The notes beneath the pieces are model-generated. The model was given only the letters and a program-made list of their open reading frames with translations. It was not told the origin of the DNA and did no database searches. A DNA stretch of 32,098 nucleotides from assembly GCA_041596215.1 (NCBI GenBank), contig JBFHIZ010000024.1, positions 1 through 32,098 of the forward strand. The letters run 5' to 3'. The DNA comes from JBFHIZ01 sp041596215 (lineage in GTDB: Bacteria; Bacillota; Clostridia; Lachnospirales; Lachnospiraceae). The translations under genes and the position numbers were made by a program. Shown here piece by piece: positions 7,552 through 15,785 of the stretch (the first letter of the stretch is position 1; each line of letters begins with the position of its first letter).

Positions 7552-9183
7552 CTATATTTCACGTAAATGAAGGGTTACTTCCGTTCCTTTTCCTAATAGC
7601 GAATGTATCTCTACTCCATATTCTTCTCCAAAATATATTTTGATCCGCTTCTGTACATTTTGCAAACCAACCCCACCTAATCGATCTTCCTTTGCTTCTG
7701 GTAATATATCTTTATCTCCATGAAAAACAAATCCAACTCCATTATCTTTTATAACAATATCAAAATCTCTTATGGACCCTTTGATTCTATAAAGACGGAT
7801 TGTAATATTACCTTCCCTATCCATTTCTTTAATTCCATGGTAAATCGCATTTTCAACGATCGGTTGTAAAATAATCTTTGGAATCATCACATCTAAAAGC
7901 TCTTCATCCGCATAAATTTCATAATTAAGTTTTTCTTGATATCTTTGTTTTTGTATTTGTAAATATTGCGTTACATGTTCCAACTCATCTCTTATGCTTG
8001 TTAGCTTTTCTCCTTTATTTAATGAAAGCCTAAAAAATGAAGCCAAAGATTTTGTTGTTTGAATCACATCCTCACTTTGATTAAATTCTGCTTGCCAAAT
8101 AATGGTTTCCAATGTATTATACAAAAAATGAGGATTTATTTGGCTATATAACACTTCCATCTCTTGCTTGTGAATATCCTCCTCTTTTTTCTTCAATTCA
8201 TCCGTCAAGCGATTTAATATCATTGTTGTGATAAGAACCCCTAGAAAAATAAAAGCAAATCCAAGTAATATCGTTTCTATAACCTGTCTACGAATAACCG
8301 GAATACTCTCCACTTCGCAAATGCCTACTAGTACCCAATCCGTATTCTTAATTTCATATTGACTCACCAAGGTATTGGTTTCGGATGAATATGTGTTTTT
8401 TCCATTCTTTACTTCCACTAATGATTCTTTCAATTTTGCATTTTCATAATACGAAGCATCTTGATGAAAAACCAATTCATTTTCTCCATTTAATATAAAA
8501 GCTTTTCCATTTTCACCAAGCTGAAGATGCATCAAATACGATTCAATCGTTGTATAGGGAATATCTAATACCACAACCCCTATATTATTTCCATTTTTAT
8601 CAAGAATTTCTTTGCTTAGTGAAATAACCCAGGTTTCTTTGTCCATAGAAAAGTTTTGCATTCTTGCCGAAGTTAGTTTTGGCATTTCACTATGAATTGC
8701 ATTTACATACCAGTCTTCCTTCATCATGTCCTCAGACATCGACATATCTAATCCCGCTTCATTTGAAAACAATTTTCCATCCTTACTAATGATTACAATA
8801 GACTGTATAGTTGTATCCGTTTTTATGACATTTACAATAAGATCATTAATTCGATCTATATAATCCTCTTGTTCTAAATTATTTTCATGACTAAAGAATT
8901 CTACTACATCCGAATTTTCACTTAATAATGAGGCTATATTTTGCACTCTTTCAATATAAACCTCCACATATTTTCCACTTTGTTCTACCGATTGTTTTGT
9001 AGTTATGACCGTTTCATTTATAAAAAGCGACGATAGCGAAAAAAACAATAAAAAACCTACTGCAATAATGCTAATTCCACTAAAACATAAATATATCAAC
9101 GAAACAATGCGTTTCCCATGCTTTTGGGGATAGATGGTTTCTTTTATCCGGTATTCTTTTTTTCTATTTCTTTTTTCCTTCAT
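7552..9183 (-). CDS. Sensor histidine kinase (Cache sensor, YesM/LytS-type kinase)
   Basis: Membrane sensor kinase that should phosphorylate the response regulator encoded just upstream. A first membrane helix lies at about 26-54, an extracytoplasmic Cache-like sensor at about 55-298 (including WYVNAI, WVISLSKEI, GVVVLDIPY and GENGKAFIL), and a second helix at 301-323. A coiled linker leads to the His_kinase domain with His352 in QINPHFLYNTLE, Asn445 in ILQPIVENAIYHG and the ATP-binding DNGVGF at 480-485. It overlaps the response-regulator gene by 20 nt, so translation is coupled. The ligand is unknown. Proximity to xylA suggests a sugar signal, but kinases of this type serve many solutes. 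Confidence 0.9.
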   Translation of the reverse strand: MKEKRNRKKEYRIKETIYPQKHGKRIVSLIYLCFSGISIIAVGFLLFFSLSSLFINETVITTKQSVEQSGKYVEVYIERVQNIASLLSENSDVVEFFSHENNLEQEDYIDRINDLIVNVIKTDTTIQSIVIISKDGKLFSNEAGLDMSMSEDMMKEDWYVNAIHSEMPKLTSARMQNFSMDKETWVISLSKEILDKNGNNIGVVVLDIPYTTIESYLMHLQLGENGKAFILNGENELVFHQDASYYENAKLKESLVEVKNGKNTYSSETNTLVSQYEIKNTDWVLVGICEVESIPVIRRQVIETILLGFAFIFLGVLITTMILNRLTDELKKKEEDIHKQEMEVLYSQINPHFLYNTLETIIWQAEFNQSEDVIQTTKSLASFFRLSLNKGEKLTSIRDELEHVTQYLQIQKQRYQEKLNYEIYADEELLDVMIPKIILQPIVENAIYHGIKEMDREGNITIRLYRIKGSIRDFDIVIKDNGVGFVFHGDKDILPEAKEDRLGGVGLQNVQKRIKIYFGEEYGVEIHSLLGKGTEVTLHLREI

Positions 9184-9952
9184 TCTCTCCCATCACTTTC
9201 TTTTTATATTGGTTCGGTGATTTTCCAAATTTTTTTCGAAAAAGTGTACTAAAATAATTAGGGTCGCTGATTCCTATTTTTTCTGCAATTTCATAATTTT
9301 TTAAAGATGTCGAAAGTTTTAATACTTTCGCTTTTTCTAATCTTTCGTTTAACATATAATCTTGGAATGGGATTGCAAATATTTTTTTAAATAAGGAGCT
9401 CATGTAACTATTTGTTAACCCTAATTCAGATGCTAATACGGATAATGAAAATTCTTCATTTTCTAAATTTCTTTCCATACTTTCTAATATTTGTTTTTTA
9501 TAGCCTGTTGTATCCATTTCCGTTTGTTGGTTACTTTCTTTTTGAAATGTTCGATAAACTTCTTTCATAGTATCTTCCTGCTTAATTTTTAAAACTAATT
9601 TATTCAGTACTTCGTAAATATCTTGCTTTGAAACTGGTTTTAAAATATAATCTTCTACCCCTATTTTCAGTGCTTGTTTCGCATAATCAAAATAATCATA
9701 GCCCGTAATTATCCCTATTTTAATCCATGGTTTCTCATTTTTTACAAATCTTGCAAATTCCAATCCATTTATTTTTGGCATATTAATGTCACAAAGAATA
9801 ATATGTGGATCAAAACTATGTACTTTATCAAGCGCTTCTTCCCCATTTGAAGCTTCCATAACTTCAGTAATTCCCAATTTTTCAAACGGAATTAATGTTA
9901 ACACTCCTTTTCGTACAAGCGGCTCATCATCTACTACCAATAATCGATACAT
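9164..9952 (-). CDS. Response regulator with AraC-type DNA-binding domain (YesN type)
   Basis: Cytoplasmic transcription factor activated by the neighbouring kinase. The receiver domain (1-118) has the acidic pocket DDE at 8-10, phospho-acceptor Asp55 in ILCDINMPK, and Lys105 in ILKPVS. A linker follows, then a C-terminal AraC-type double helix-turn-helix at about 160-255 (LSVLASELGLTNSYMSSLFKK; YEIAEKIGISDPNYFSTLFRKKFGKSPNQYK). Length (262) is short for the group because the long middle coiled segment is reduced. GGGGAGAG precedes the ATG. Such pairs typically control sugar or glycan uptake genes; xylA downstream is the only local candidate. Confidence 0.92.
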   Translation of the reverse strand: MYRLLVVDDEPLVRKGVLTLIPFEKLGITEVMEASNGEEALDKVHSFDPHIILCDINMPKINGLEFARFVKNEKPWIKIGIITGYDYFDYAKQALKIGVEDYILKPVSKQDIYEVLNKLVLKIKQEDTMKEVYRTFQKESNQQTEMDTTGYKKQILESMERNLENEEFSLSVLASELGLTNSYMSSLFKKIFAIPFQDYMLNERLEKAKVLKLSTSLKNYEIAEKIGISDPNYFSTLFRKKFGKSPNQYKKKVMGENEGKKK

Positions 9953-10013
9953 ATTTCTCTCCCCTCTTAATTTCTTAATATGTTAAGACAAATTATTCCC
10001 CTTCTATTTTAAA

Positions 10014-10040
10014 CTTATATGTTCCTATGTGAAATGTCAA
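10014..10040 (-). promoter_or_regulatory. Candidate promoter of the two-component operon
   Basis: On the minus strand a perfect TTGACA (10040-10035) is followed after 15 nt by TATAAG (10019-10014). Spacing is shorter than the usual 17; TAAGTT would give 17 but is a poorer match. It lies about 60 nt before the start of the response-regulator gene. Confidence 0.4.
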
Positions 10041-10101
10041 GAATACAAAGAAGATGCATATCAATGTTAATAAAAAACCATCCACATACATCTTTCTTTG
10101 A

Positions 10102-11220
10102 TTATTCTACAACGGAAAGCAAATATCCATATCCTTCTGCCTCCATATCAGCTTTTGCAATAAATCGAATAGACGAGCTATTAATACAATATCGAAGCCC
10201 CCCTCTGTCTTTTGGACCATCTTCAAAGACATGTCCTAAATGACTATCACCTACTCGAGAACGAACTTCCACTCGAACCATATTATAGCTTGTATCCGTA
10301 TCATAAATGACTACTTCTTCTACAATTGGTCTTGTAAAACTTGGCCAACCACAACCAGAATCATATTTATCTCTAGAGGAAAATAAAGGTTCTCCCGTTA
10401 CAATATCCACATAAATCCCATCTTCCTTATTATCAAAATATGCATTTGAAAATGCTTGTTCAGTCTCATTTAATTGTGTCACACGATACTGTTCCTCTGT
10501 TAAGTTTTCTTTTAAATACGCATCATCAGGCTTTGGATATTCCTTTGGATCAATAAATATTACGTCTTCTTGATATGCATCTAAATCAATATGACAATAT
10601 CCGTTTGGATTTTTTTGTAAATAATCCTGATGGTATTCTTCTGCTTCATAAAATGCTTGCAATGGTAAATTTTCTACTACAATAGGTTGACTATACTCAT
10701 TTTGTTCCAAATCTAAAATTGTTGATATCGTAACTTCATCGATTTTATTAACATAATAGATCCCACTTCGATAATTATCTCCAATATCATTTCCCTGCTG
10801 ATTCACACTTACCGGATTAACAACCTTTAAATAATATCCAATTAATTTCTCCAAACTAACGATCGTTTCATCATAGGTTACTTCAACCGTCTCCGTATGA
10901 CCTGTTGTATGTGATATTACCTCTTCATAAGTCGGATCACTTGTCGTTCCATTTGCATAACCACTTACTGCATCTGTTACTCCTTCAATTCTCGAAAAGT
11001 ATTCTTCTACTCCCCAAAAACATCCTCCGGCAAAATATATTTTTTGAATAGATTCTTTCTTATCCAGCGCTATTGAAACATTACTATCTTGATAAGACGT
11101 GATCATACTACCATCCTTTGTCTCAGTAATGCTATCTGCATCATTTGCTACTTCCTTGCTGCATCCCGCAAGTAGAATTATTAAAAAAACTCCTATTACA
11201 ATTCCAATTATTTTTTTCAT
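10102..11220 (-). CDS. msrAB: Peptide methionine sulfoxide reductase MsrA-MsrB fusion, lipoprotein
   Basis: Repairs both S- and R-methionine sulfoxide in proteins outside the membrane. Numbered from the ATG at 11226, a lipobox ends at Cys22 (LLAGC). The MsrA domain (about 60-215) has catalytic Cys69 in FAGGCFWG and recycling Cys211 in NGYCHIDLD. The MsrB domain (about 240-370) has Cys292 in DSGCGWPSFTRP and catalytic Cys347 in GLRYCINS; it lacks the two CxxC zinc motifs of zinc-type MsrB. AAGGAG lies 2 nt before the ATG at 11226 but 8 nt before the ATG at 11220, so 11220 is preferred (372 residues). It is the last gene after ccdA and the thioredoxin-like gene, which should supply reductant. 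This matches the known pneumococcal arrangement of CcdA, extracellular thioredoxin and MsrAB. Confidence 0.95.
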   Translation of the reverse strand: MKKIIGIVIGVFLIILLAGCSKEVANDADSITETKDGSMITSYQDSNVSIALDKKESIQKIYFAGGCFWGVEEYFSRIEGVTDAVSGYANGTTSDPTYEEVISHTTGHTETVEVTYDETIVSLEKLIGYYLKVVNPVSVNQQGNDIGDNYRSGIYYVNKIDEVTISTILDLEQNEYSQPIVVENLPLQAFYEAEEYHQDYLQKNPNGYCHIDLDAYQEDVIFIDPKEYPKPDDAYLKENLTEEQYRVTQLNETEQAFSNAYFDNKEDGIYVDIVTGEPLFSSRDKYDSGCGWPSFTRPIVEEVVIYDTDTSYNMVRVEVRSRVGDSHLGHVFEDGPKDRGGLRYCINSSSIRFIAKADMEAEGYGYLLSVVE

Positions 11221-11235
11221 ATACATTGCTCCTTT

Positions 11236-11904
11236 TTAATAAATTGAGTCAATCGTTTGTATTATACTTTCATTCGACTTATGTCCAGGAGTAACAGAAA
11301 TCACCACTCCATCTGAGCCAATAAATATAGATGTTGGAAATGCTCGAACGCCAAATTCTTGTGCTGCTATTCCGCCCATATCATATAAAACTTTAATATT
11401 TTTTTGTTCGATTCCAGCAAACCATTCTTCAAATTCTTCTTGATCTAACTCTCCAACTTGACCAGGAGTAACTACAGTATATATAGTAAATCCTTCTGCT
11501 TCTGTAAACAATTCATCAATTTCGTCTAATCCCGCTAAACAAATTGAACACCAAGATGCCCAATATTTCAAATACACTTTTTCGCCTAAAAAAGTATCAT
11601 TTGTATATATATTTCCTTCCGTATCAACAAATTCAAAATCAGGAGCTACTTCACCCTCATTTGTCATCATTTCCTCTTCCATCCCGTCTTCATCCATTCC
11701 CATTTCATGTGATGTTCCCTCTACAACTTCTGTTTCCATACCCGTTTCTATTTCTTCTTCCATATTTTCATTATTCATTTCACTCACTACATTTACTTCT
11801 GTTTCTATTTCTTCCTTTTCTATTGTCGAAGCAACTCCACATCCCGTAAGCACTATCACCGATGCAACAGTTGCTACGATTAATTTTAACCCATTTTTTC
11901 TCAT
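11236..11904 (-). CDS. Extracytoplasmic thioredoxin-like lipoprotein (TlpA/ResA family)
   Basis: Membrane-anchored thiol carrier that probably receives electrons from the CcdA-type protein and reduces MsrAB. The lipobox ends at Cys22 (LTGC). Residues about 28-85 are an acidic, Met-rich linker with eight methionines between residues 42 and 80. The thioredoxin fold follows (APDFEFVDTEG), with active site Cys119-Ser-Ile-Cys122 in YWASWCSIC and the cis-proline segment FGVRAFPTSIFIG. A clear AAGGAG precedes the ATG. It lies 45 nt after ccdA and 15 nt before msrAB. The linker composition is unusual and is described as a finding. Confidence 0.92.
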   Translation of the reverse strand: MRKNGLKLIVATVASVIVLTGCGVASTIEKEEIETEVNVVSEMNNENMEEEIETGMETEVVEGTSHEMGMDEDGMEEEMMTNEGEVAPDFEFVDTEGNIYTNDTFLGEKVYLKYWASWCSICLAGLDEIDELFTEAEGFTIYTVVTPGQVGELDQEEFEEWFAGIEQKNIKVLYDMGGIAAQEFGVRAFPTSIFIGSDGVVISVTPGHKSNESIIQTIDSIY

Positions 11905-11949
11905 ATAAATTCTCCTTTTCTCTACTTTATTATCATTTCCAACTATCTT

Positions 11950-12660
11950 TTATTGAAACAATCGTCCCAAAAATGCGGATATATCAACTATTTTATTTGT
12001 CATTAATAAAATACCCATAAGAATAATCAAAATACCACCAACAATTTTAATTGTCTTCATATGCTTATATATAGATTTAATCTTACTTAGTAAATAGTCA
12101 CTAAAGATTGCCATCACAAGAAATGGAATCATTAATCCAATGGAATACATCAACATAAGAAATCCACCATATGCAGCGCTTCCTCTTGTTGCTGATAATC
12201 CAAGTACTGCAGCAAGTACTGGTCCTACACAAGGGGTCCAACCAAAGCTAAATGTAAATCCCAGCAAATACGCACCAAAGAAATCTGCCTTTTTTGTTCT
12301 TTTTACTTGTAACTTTTTCTCTCTTGCTAAAAACTTAAAATTCAAAAGTCCAGTTTGATGAATCCCTAAAATAATCACTAAAACCCCACATATCATTAAA
12401 AACCAATCACCATAAATAATTGTACCAAGTGCTCCTGCCCCGAATCCTAATAATACAAAACTTGTAGATAAACCTCCTACAAAAATAATTGCCTTTGCCA
12501 TTGCTCGGCTAAACAAATGTGTTTTCTTTTTCTCTCCTGCTTCCTTACTACCTTCTGTAAAGTAACCAATATAAACTGGAATTACTGGCAAAATACAAGG
12601 TGCAAAAAAAGATAAAAATCCTGCCAACAAAACGGAACTAATATAAATTGTGTCTCCCAT
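11950..12660 (-). CDS. ccdA: CcdA-type thiol-disulfide transmembrane electron carrier
   Basis: Six-helix membrane protein of the DsbD/CcdA family that moves reducing equivalents from cytoplasmic thioredoxin across the membrane. The paired cysteines are Cys22 in FFAPCILPVIPVYIGY and Cys134 in FGWTPCVGPVLAAVLG, at the expected places in the first and fourth helices. Length (236) fits the short CcdA form. It is the first gene of the ccdA, thioredoxin-like, msrAB set, so its local job is most likely to feed methionine sulfoxide repair rather than cytochrome c maturation; no cytochrome c genes are nearby. The ribosome site is weak (GTTGGTG). Confidence 0.93.
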   Translation of the reverse strand: MGDTIYISSVLLAGFLSFFAPCILPVIPVYIGYFTEGSKEAGEKKKTHLFSRAMAKAIIFVGGLSTSFVLLGFGAGALGTIIYGDWFLMICGVLVIILGIHQTGLLNFKFLAREKKLQVKRTKKADFFGAYLLGFTFSFGWTPCVGPVLAAVLGLSATRGSAAYGGFLMLMYSIGLMIPFLVMAIFSDYLLSKIKSIYKHMKTIKIVGGILIILMGILLMTNKIVDISAFLGRLFQ

Positions 12661-12819
12661 ATATACACCAACTTTCTTTTTCTTATCATTTATTATTAAA
12701 ATTTTATGTTTATAAGTTTATTATACCTTTATTAATTCAAATTAGTATTGATTCCTATTATTATTTTCTTTTATTTCATACGTTTTTGTTAAATTTTCAG
12801 TTTTTTTTGATTTTGCAAA

Positions 12820-12851
12820 TAAAAAAAGAAGCATTTTATTAAAATACTTCT
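12820..12851 (-). terminator. Minus-strand terminator, probably for read-through from the helicase gene
   Basis: Arms 12827-12836 and 12842-12851 pair with one C-A mismatch on the plus strand that becomes G-U on the minus-strand RNA. An eight-A run at 12820-12827 gives a U-run after the stem on the minus strand, so it works in that direction. No minus-strand gene ends nearby except the DEAD-box helicase, whose stop is almost 600 nt upstream in that transcript, across the small plus-strand gene. Confidence 0.6.
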
Positions 12852-12871
12852 CTAGCTTTTTATTCTTATTT

Positions 12872-12900
12872 TTAAAACTAATTTGATTTTATGATATACT
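12872..12900 (+). promoter_or_regulatory. Extended -10 promoter of the small conserved gene
   Basis: TTAAAA (12872-12877), a 17-nt spacer, then TATACT (12895-12900) preceded by TGA, forming an extended -10 element. Transcription would start near 12907, about 23 nt before the chosen ATG at 12930. This also argues against the longer reading frame that begins at 12891. Confidence 0.5.
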
Positions 12901-12929
12901 GTAATCATCTGAAGAAGGGAGGAAAAAAT

Positions 12930-13433
12930 ATGAATGAATTAATTAACATTAATGATACCATGCAAAAAGGTAGCTATTATTTAAACGACCCTATAGGTGA
13001 AAACTTCGATCCTAATTTCAAGCCAGAATTAACACCAAAGGAAATGCTTTCTTTAGGTATTTTTGGTGGAAAATATATGAATGATTGCCGTTTTGAATTT
13101 CCCTCTGACTGGTTTACCAATGCAAAACTCTCGCCATCTAAAAAAAATATCGAATTAAATTTTTTTCAAGTTGATGCTTCTCTTCCTCTTAGTGAGTGGC
13201 AACGTAAAGGCTGGATACATCCAGCTGATCCAAGAGGTTGGTTTCAATGGTATTGTCGATACTATTACGGAAGAAGAATGTCCGAAGAAGATCAACGACA
13301 AATCAAACGTTGGAAAGCCATGCGTCGTCATATTGGTGCCATACAAAAAAACTGCTATCCTCACGATTTAGACTGTCGGAAAAAACAACGACAAGCATTA
13401 TTACATTGGGCCTATGATAGCCGGCTTATTTAA
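12930..13433 (+). CDS. Conserved protein of unknown function, Trp/Tyr/Arg-rich
   Basis: I do not know its function. The 167-residue protein starts MNELININDTMQKGSYY after a GGGAGG site 7 nt before the ATG; the frame stays open to 12891, but that would overlap the promoter. It has seven Trp and dense conserved-looking stretches: LTPKEMLSLGIFGGKYMNDC, EFPSDWF, AKLSP, LPLSEWQRKGWIHPADPRGW, FQWYCRYYYGRRM, IKRWKAMRRHI and RQALLHWAYDSR. I recall the same signatures in uncharacterised proteins of other bacteria, which suggests a real, strongly constrained family. No signal peptide or membrane helix is seen. The basic, aromatic C-terminal half could bind nucleic acid or a cofactor, but that is a guess. 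Its 3' end overlaps the convergent helicase gene by 8 nt. Confidence 0.8.
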   Translation: MNELININDTMQKGSYYLNDPIGENFDPNFKPELTPKEMLSLGIFGGKYMNDCRFEFPSDWFTNAKLSPSKKNIELNFFQVDASLPLSEWQRKGWIHPADPRGWFQWYCRYYYGRRMSEEDQRQIKRWKAMRRHIGAIQKNCYPHDLDCRKKQRQALLHWAYDSRLI

Positions 13434-14709
13434 TATGTTTTCGATATATATTCTTTGCTTTTTTTTGTTTTAATTCGCCTGTCTGGGTCATTTTCTTTTT
13501 TTTATTTTCTCCAGCCGTTTGATTTCTTTTTCCCCTAGTATTTACTTTCTTTTCTATCGGTGTAGTATCCACAAGTGGAAAATCATGACCTGTCATTTCC
13601 GGAATTTTTTTTCGTATTAATTTTTCGATATCGGCTAAGTATTCTTTCTCCGTAAAATCACAAAATGAAATTGCAATACCACCAAGTCCAGCTCTTCCAG
13701 TTCTACCTATCCGATGTACATAGGTTTCAGCAATATTAGGCAAGTCATAATTTACAACATATGCTAATTCTTCAATATCTATTCCTCTAGCTGCAATATC
13801 AGTTGCAATCAACACCCGAATCGTGTTATTTTTAAAATTCTCTAGTGCTTTTTGCCTTGCTCCTTGTGATTTATCTCCATGAATCGCTTGTGCAATAATT
13901 TTTTCTTTTGCTAACTGTTTTACCAAACGATCCGCACCATGTTTCGTTCTTGTAAAAACTAAAACCGAACCTTTTTTATTTTCTTTCAGTAACTGAAACA
14001 ATAAATTCTTTTTATTTACTCGATCTACAAAATATAATCTTTGTTCTACCGTATCTGCCGTTGCAGAAACAGGCGCAATTTGAATTTTTACAGGTTTATT
14101 TAATAATGCATTGGATATTTTTTCAATTTCCTTTGGCATAGTTGCTGAAAATAAAAGTGTTTGTTTTTGAAATGGTGTTTCTGCAATAATCTTTTTAATA
14201 TCATGAATAAACCCCATATCTAGCATCCGGTCCGCTTCATCTAAAATAAAAATTTCAATATTTTTTAAACTTATCAATTTCTGTTGCATCAAATCATTTA
14301 GTCTTCCAGGTGTTGCAACTAAGATATCTACTCCTTTGTTTAATAAGTCTTCCTGTGGTTTTTGTGACACTCCACCAAAAACTACGCAAGATTTTATTGG
14401 CAAATATGACCCATATATGTTAAAACTTTCATAAATCTGAAGTGCTAACTCTCTTGTTGGCGTTATGATTAAAGCTTTAATCTTAGGATGTCTACGATTT
14501 CGATAATCCTGTTTTTGGTGTAAAATTTGAAGCGTTGGAATGGCAAACGCTGCGGTCTTTCCAGTTCCAGTTTGTGCACAACCTAGCAAATCCCTACCAT
14601 CTAATATGGCAGGGATTGCTTGTTCCTGTATTGGTGTTGGCATTTCATACTCTTGTTCCTTTAAAGCCCTGTTTATTTCAGGGATAATATTTAATTCACT
14701 AAATTGCAT
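13426..14709 (-). CDS. DEAD-box ATP-dependent RNA helicase (RhlE-like)
   Basis: Unwinds RNA duplexes, probably in ribosome assembly or mRNA turnover. Counted from the ATG at 14709, the Q motif is PTPIQEQAIP (25-34), motif I AQTGTGKT (45-52), then PTREL, TPGR, motif II DEAD (157-160), motif III SAT (188-190), and in the second domain ARGIDIEELAYVVNYD and HRIGRTGRAG. A lysine-rich tail follows (KRNQTAGENKKKKMTQ), typical of RNA-binding extensions. The frame opens at 14733, but AAGGAG lies 5 nt before the ATG at 14709, and MQFSELNI is the usual start of this group. It converges on the small unknown gene and shares 8 nt with it; no terminator is seen directly after its stop. Confidence 0.95.
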   Translation of the reverse strand: MQFSELNIIPEINRALKEQEYEMPTPIQEQAIPAILDGRDLLGCAQTGTGKTAAFAIPTLQILHQKQDYRNRRHPKIKALIITPTRELALQIYESFNIYGSYLPIKSCVVFGGVSQKPQEDLLNKGVDILVATPGRLNDLMQQKLISLKNIEIFILDEADRMLDMGFIHDIKKIIAETPFQKQTLLFSATMPKEIEKISNALLNKPVKIQIAPVSATADTVEQRLYFVDRVNKKNLLFQLLKENKKGSVLVFTRTKHGADRLVKQLAKEKIIAQAIHGDKSQGARQKALENFKNNTIRVLIATDIAARGIDIEELAYVVNYDLPNIAETYVHRIGRTGRAGLGGIAISFCDFTEKEYLADIEKLIRKKIPEMTGHDFPLVDTTPIEKKVNTRGKRNQTAGENKKKKMTQTGELKQKKAKNIYRKHIK

Positions 14710-14872
14710 TCTTACTCCTTGTATTTTAATCAATCCACATATCTTATTTGATATTCTAATTCCTTAAGCATCATATCATTTTATTACTAAGAATGCCATA
14801 TCTATTCCATTATTTTTTCGGCGGAAACTCTTATAAAAGATGAAATGATAAATAAGATGGCAAACATAGCTT

Positions 14873-15370
14873 CTATCTTTTTACATATTTTTTTAGTCTT
14901 GTGGTTATAATTGCGCCAACCATTCCAATCACCGTACCTGCAACAAGACCAGAAATAATCAAAAATGGGAGATAGTAGATCAAACTCGCACTGTTTACAA
15001 CAAAAATTGCAACAAGAATTTGACCAACATTATGTCCAATTCCTCCTAAAATACTAACTCCCGTTATAGATAAGCCTTTTATCTTTCGAGCACACACCAT
15101 TAATCCCCAACTTAATATTCCGCCTGCAAAACTAAATAGCATTGTAGATAAATTACCAAAGGTAAATCCTACAAGAATAATTCGTATCATCGATAATACA
15201 AAAGCTTCTTTAGGCCCCATCAAATACAACGCTGTAATCACAACTAAATTTGCCAATCCGATTTTTATTCCTGGAATCGGTACAGGAATCGGAATAACAC
15301 TTTCTATATAACTTAATATAAATGCTAAGGCAATTAACAATCCATATAATACTACTTTTTTTGATTTCAT
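14873..15370 (-). CDS. eetB: EetB-like membrane protein (Gx transporter family)
   Basis: A small integral membrane protein of about five or six helices (165 residues) with the motif PIPGIKIGLANLVVI near 31-45 and glycine-rich later helices (SILGGIGHNVGQILVAIF). It belongs to the family often annotated 'heptaprenyl diphosphate synthase component I' or 'Gx transporter'. Members sit in flavin-based extracellular electron transfer loci as eetB, and position after eetA and fmnB here supports that. Its biochemical role is not established; resemblance to ECF transporter S components suggests small-molecule handling. The frame opens with a GTG at 15376, but AGGAG lies 5 nt before the ATG at 15370. 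The gene is 23 nt after eetA and is the last of the fmnB-eetA-eetB set; no clear terminator follows. Confidence 0.8.
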   Translation of the reverse strand: MKSKKVVLYGLLIALAFILSYIESVIPIPVPIPGIKIGLANLVVITALYLMGPKEAFVLSMIRIILVGFTFGNLSTMLFSFAGGILSWGLMVCARKIKGLSITGVSILGGIGHNVGQILVAIFVVNSASLIYYLPFLIISGLVAGTVIGMVGAIITTRLKKYVKR

Positions 15371-15393
15371 AAGCACTCCTATAAAAGCAGATA

Positions 15394-15762
15394 TTAATTT
15401 GCAATCATATCCACTTCATTTTCTTCTCCACCTTGAATTTCTACGACAACTTTATGTGGCAAGCAAACAATCGACTCATGATTATAGTGTATTCGATTAT
15501 GCTTTACACATAATTTATCCGGACAATTTGCCTCGGTCATATAAACATATCCATCTTTTATTTCAAGAATATTATAATCCTCTGTTTTTTCTCCTATTAT
15601 AACAATGATATCCTCACTTAATGGAAGTGACTGTGTAATTTCACCATTCACTTTTATTACAACGGTTCCACCTTCTTCTTTGGTAAGTGCTATCATAGCA
15701 AGAGCAAAAAGCGACAAAATCAGAATAATTAATACAAGAATAATATCTTTTTTCTTAAACAT
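15394..15762 (-). CDS. eetA: EetA-like membrane-anchored NusG domain II protein
   Basis: A 122-residue protein with one N-terminal helix (about 7-26) and an extracytoplasmic NusG-II-like beta domain. Conserved features are the segment with Cys80 and Cys85 (TEANCPDKLCVKH) and Cys100 in ESIVCLPHKVVVEI. This is the architecture of EetA, a component of flavin-based extracellular electron transfer whose exact role is unknown. Three cysteines outside the membrane could bind a metal or take part in thiol chemistry; that is inference. It lies 23 nt after fmnB and 23 nt before eetB, so all three are probably one transcript. Its ribosome site is weak (GGTG). Confidence 0.8.
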   Translation of the reverse strand: MFKKKDIILVLIILILSLFALAMIALTKEEGGTVVIKVNGEITQSLPLSEDIIVIIGEKTEDYNILEIKDGYVYMTEANCPDKLCVKHNRIHYNHESIVCLPHKVVVEIQGGEENEVDMIAN

Positions 15763-15785
15763 TATACATTCACCAATTCTTTCCT

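Noticed and set aside
11544..11849. Plus-strand 101-codon frame rich in Leu, Phe, Pro and His
   Set aside because: Antisense to the Met/Glu-rich linker and part of the thioredoxin gene; its composition is explained by the opposite strand.
12891..12929. Extended start of the small conserved gene
   Set aside because: The first 13 codons would cover the predicted -10 region and include the ribosome site itself; the ATG at 12930 is well served by GGGAGG.
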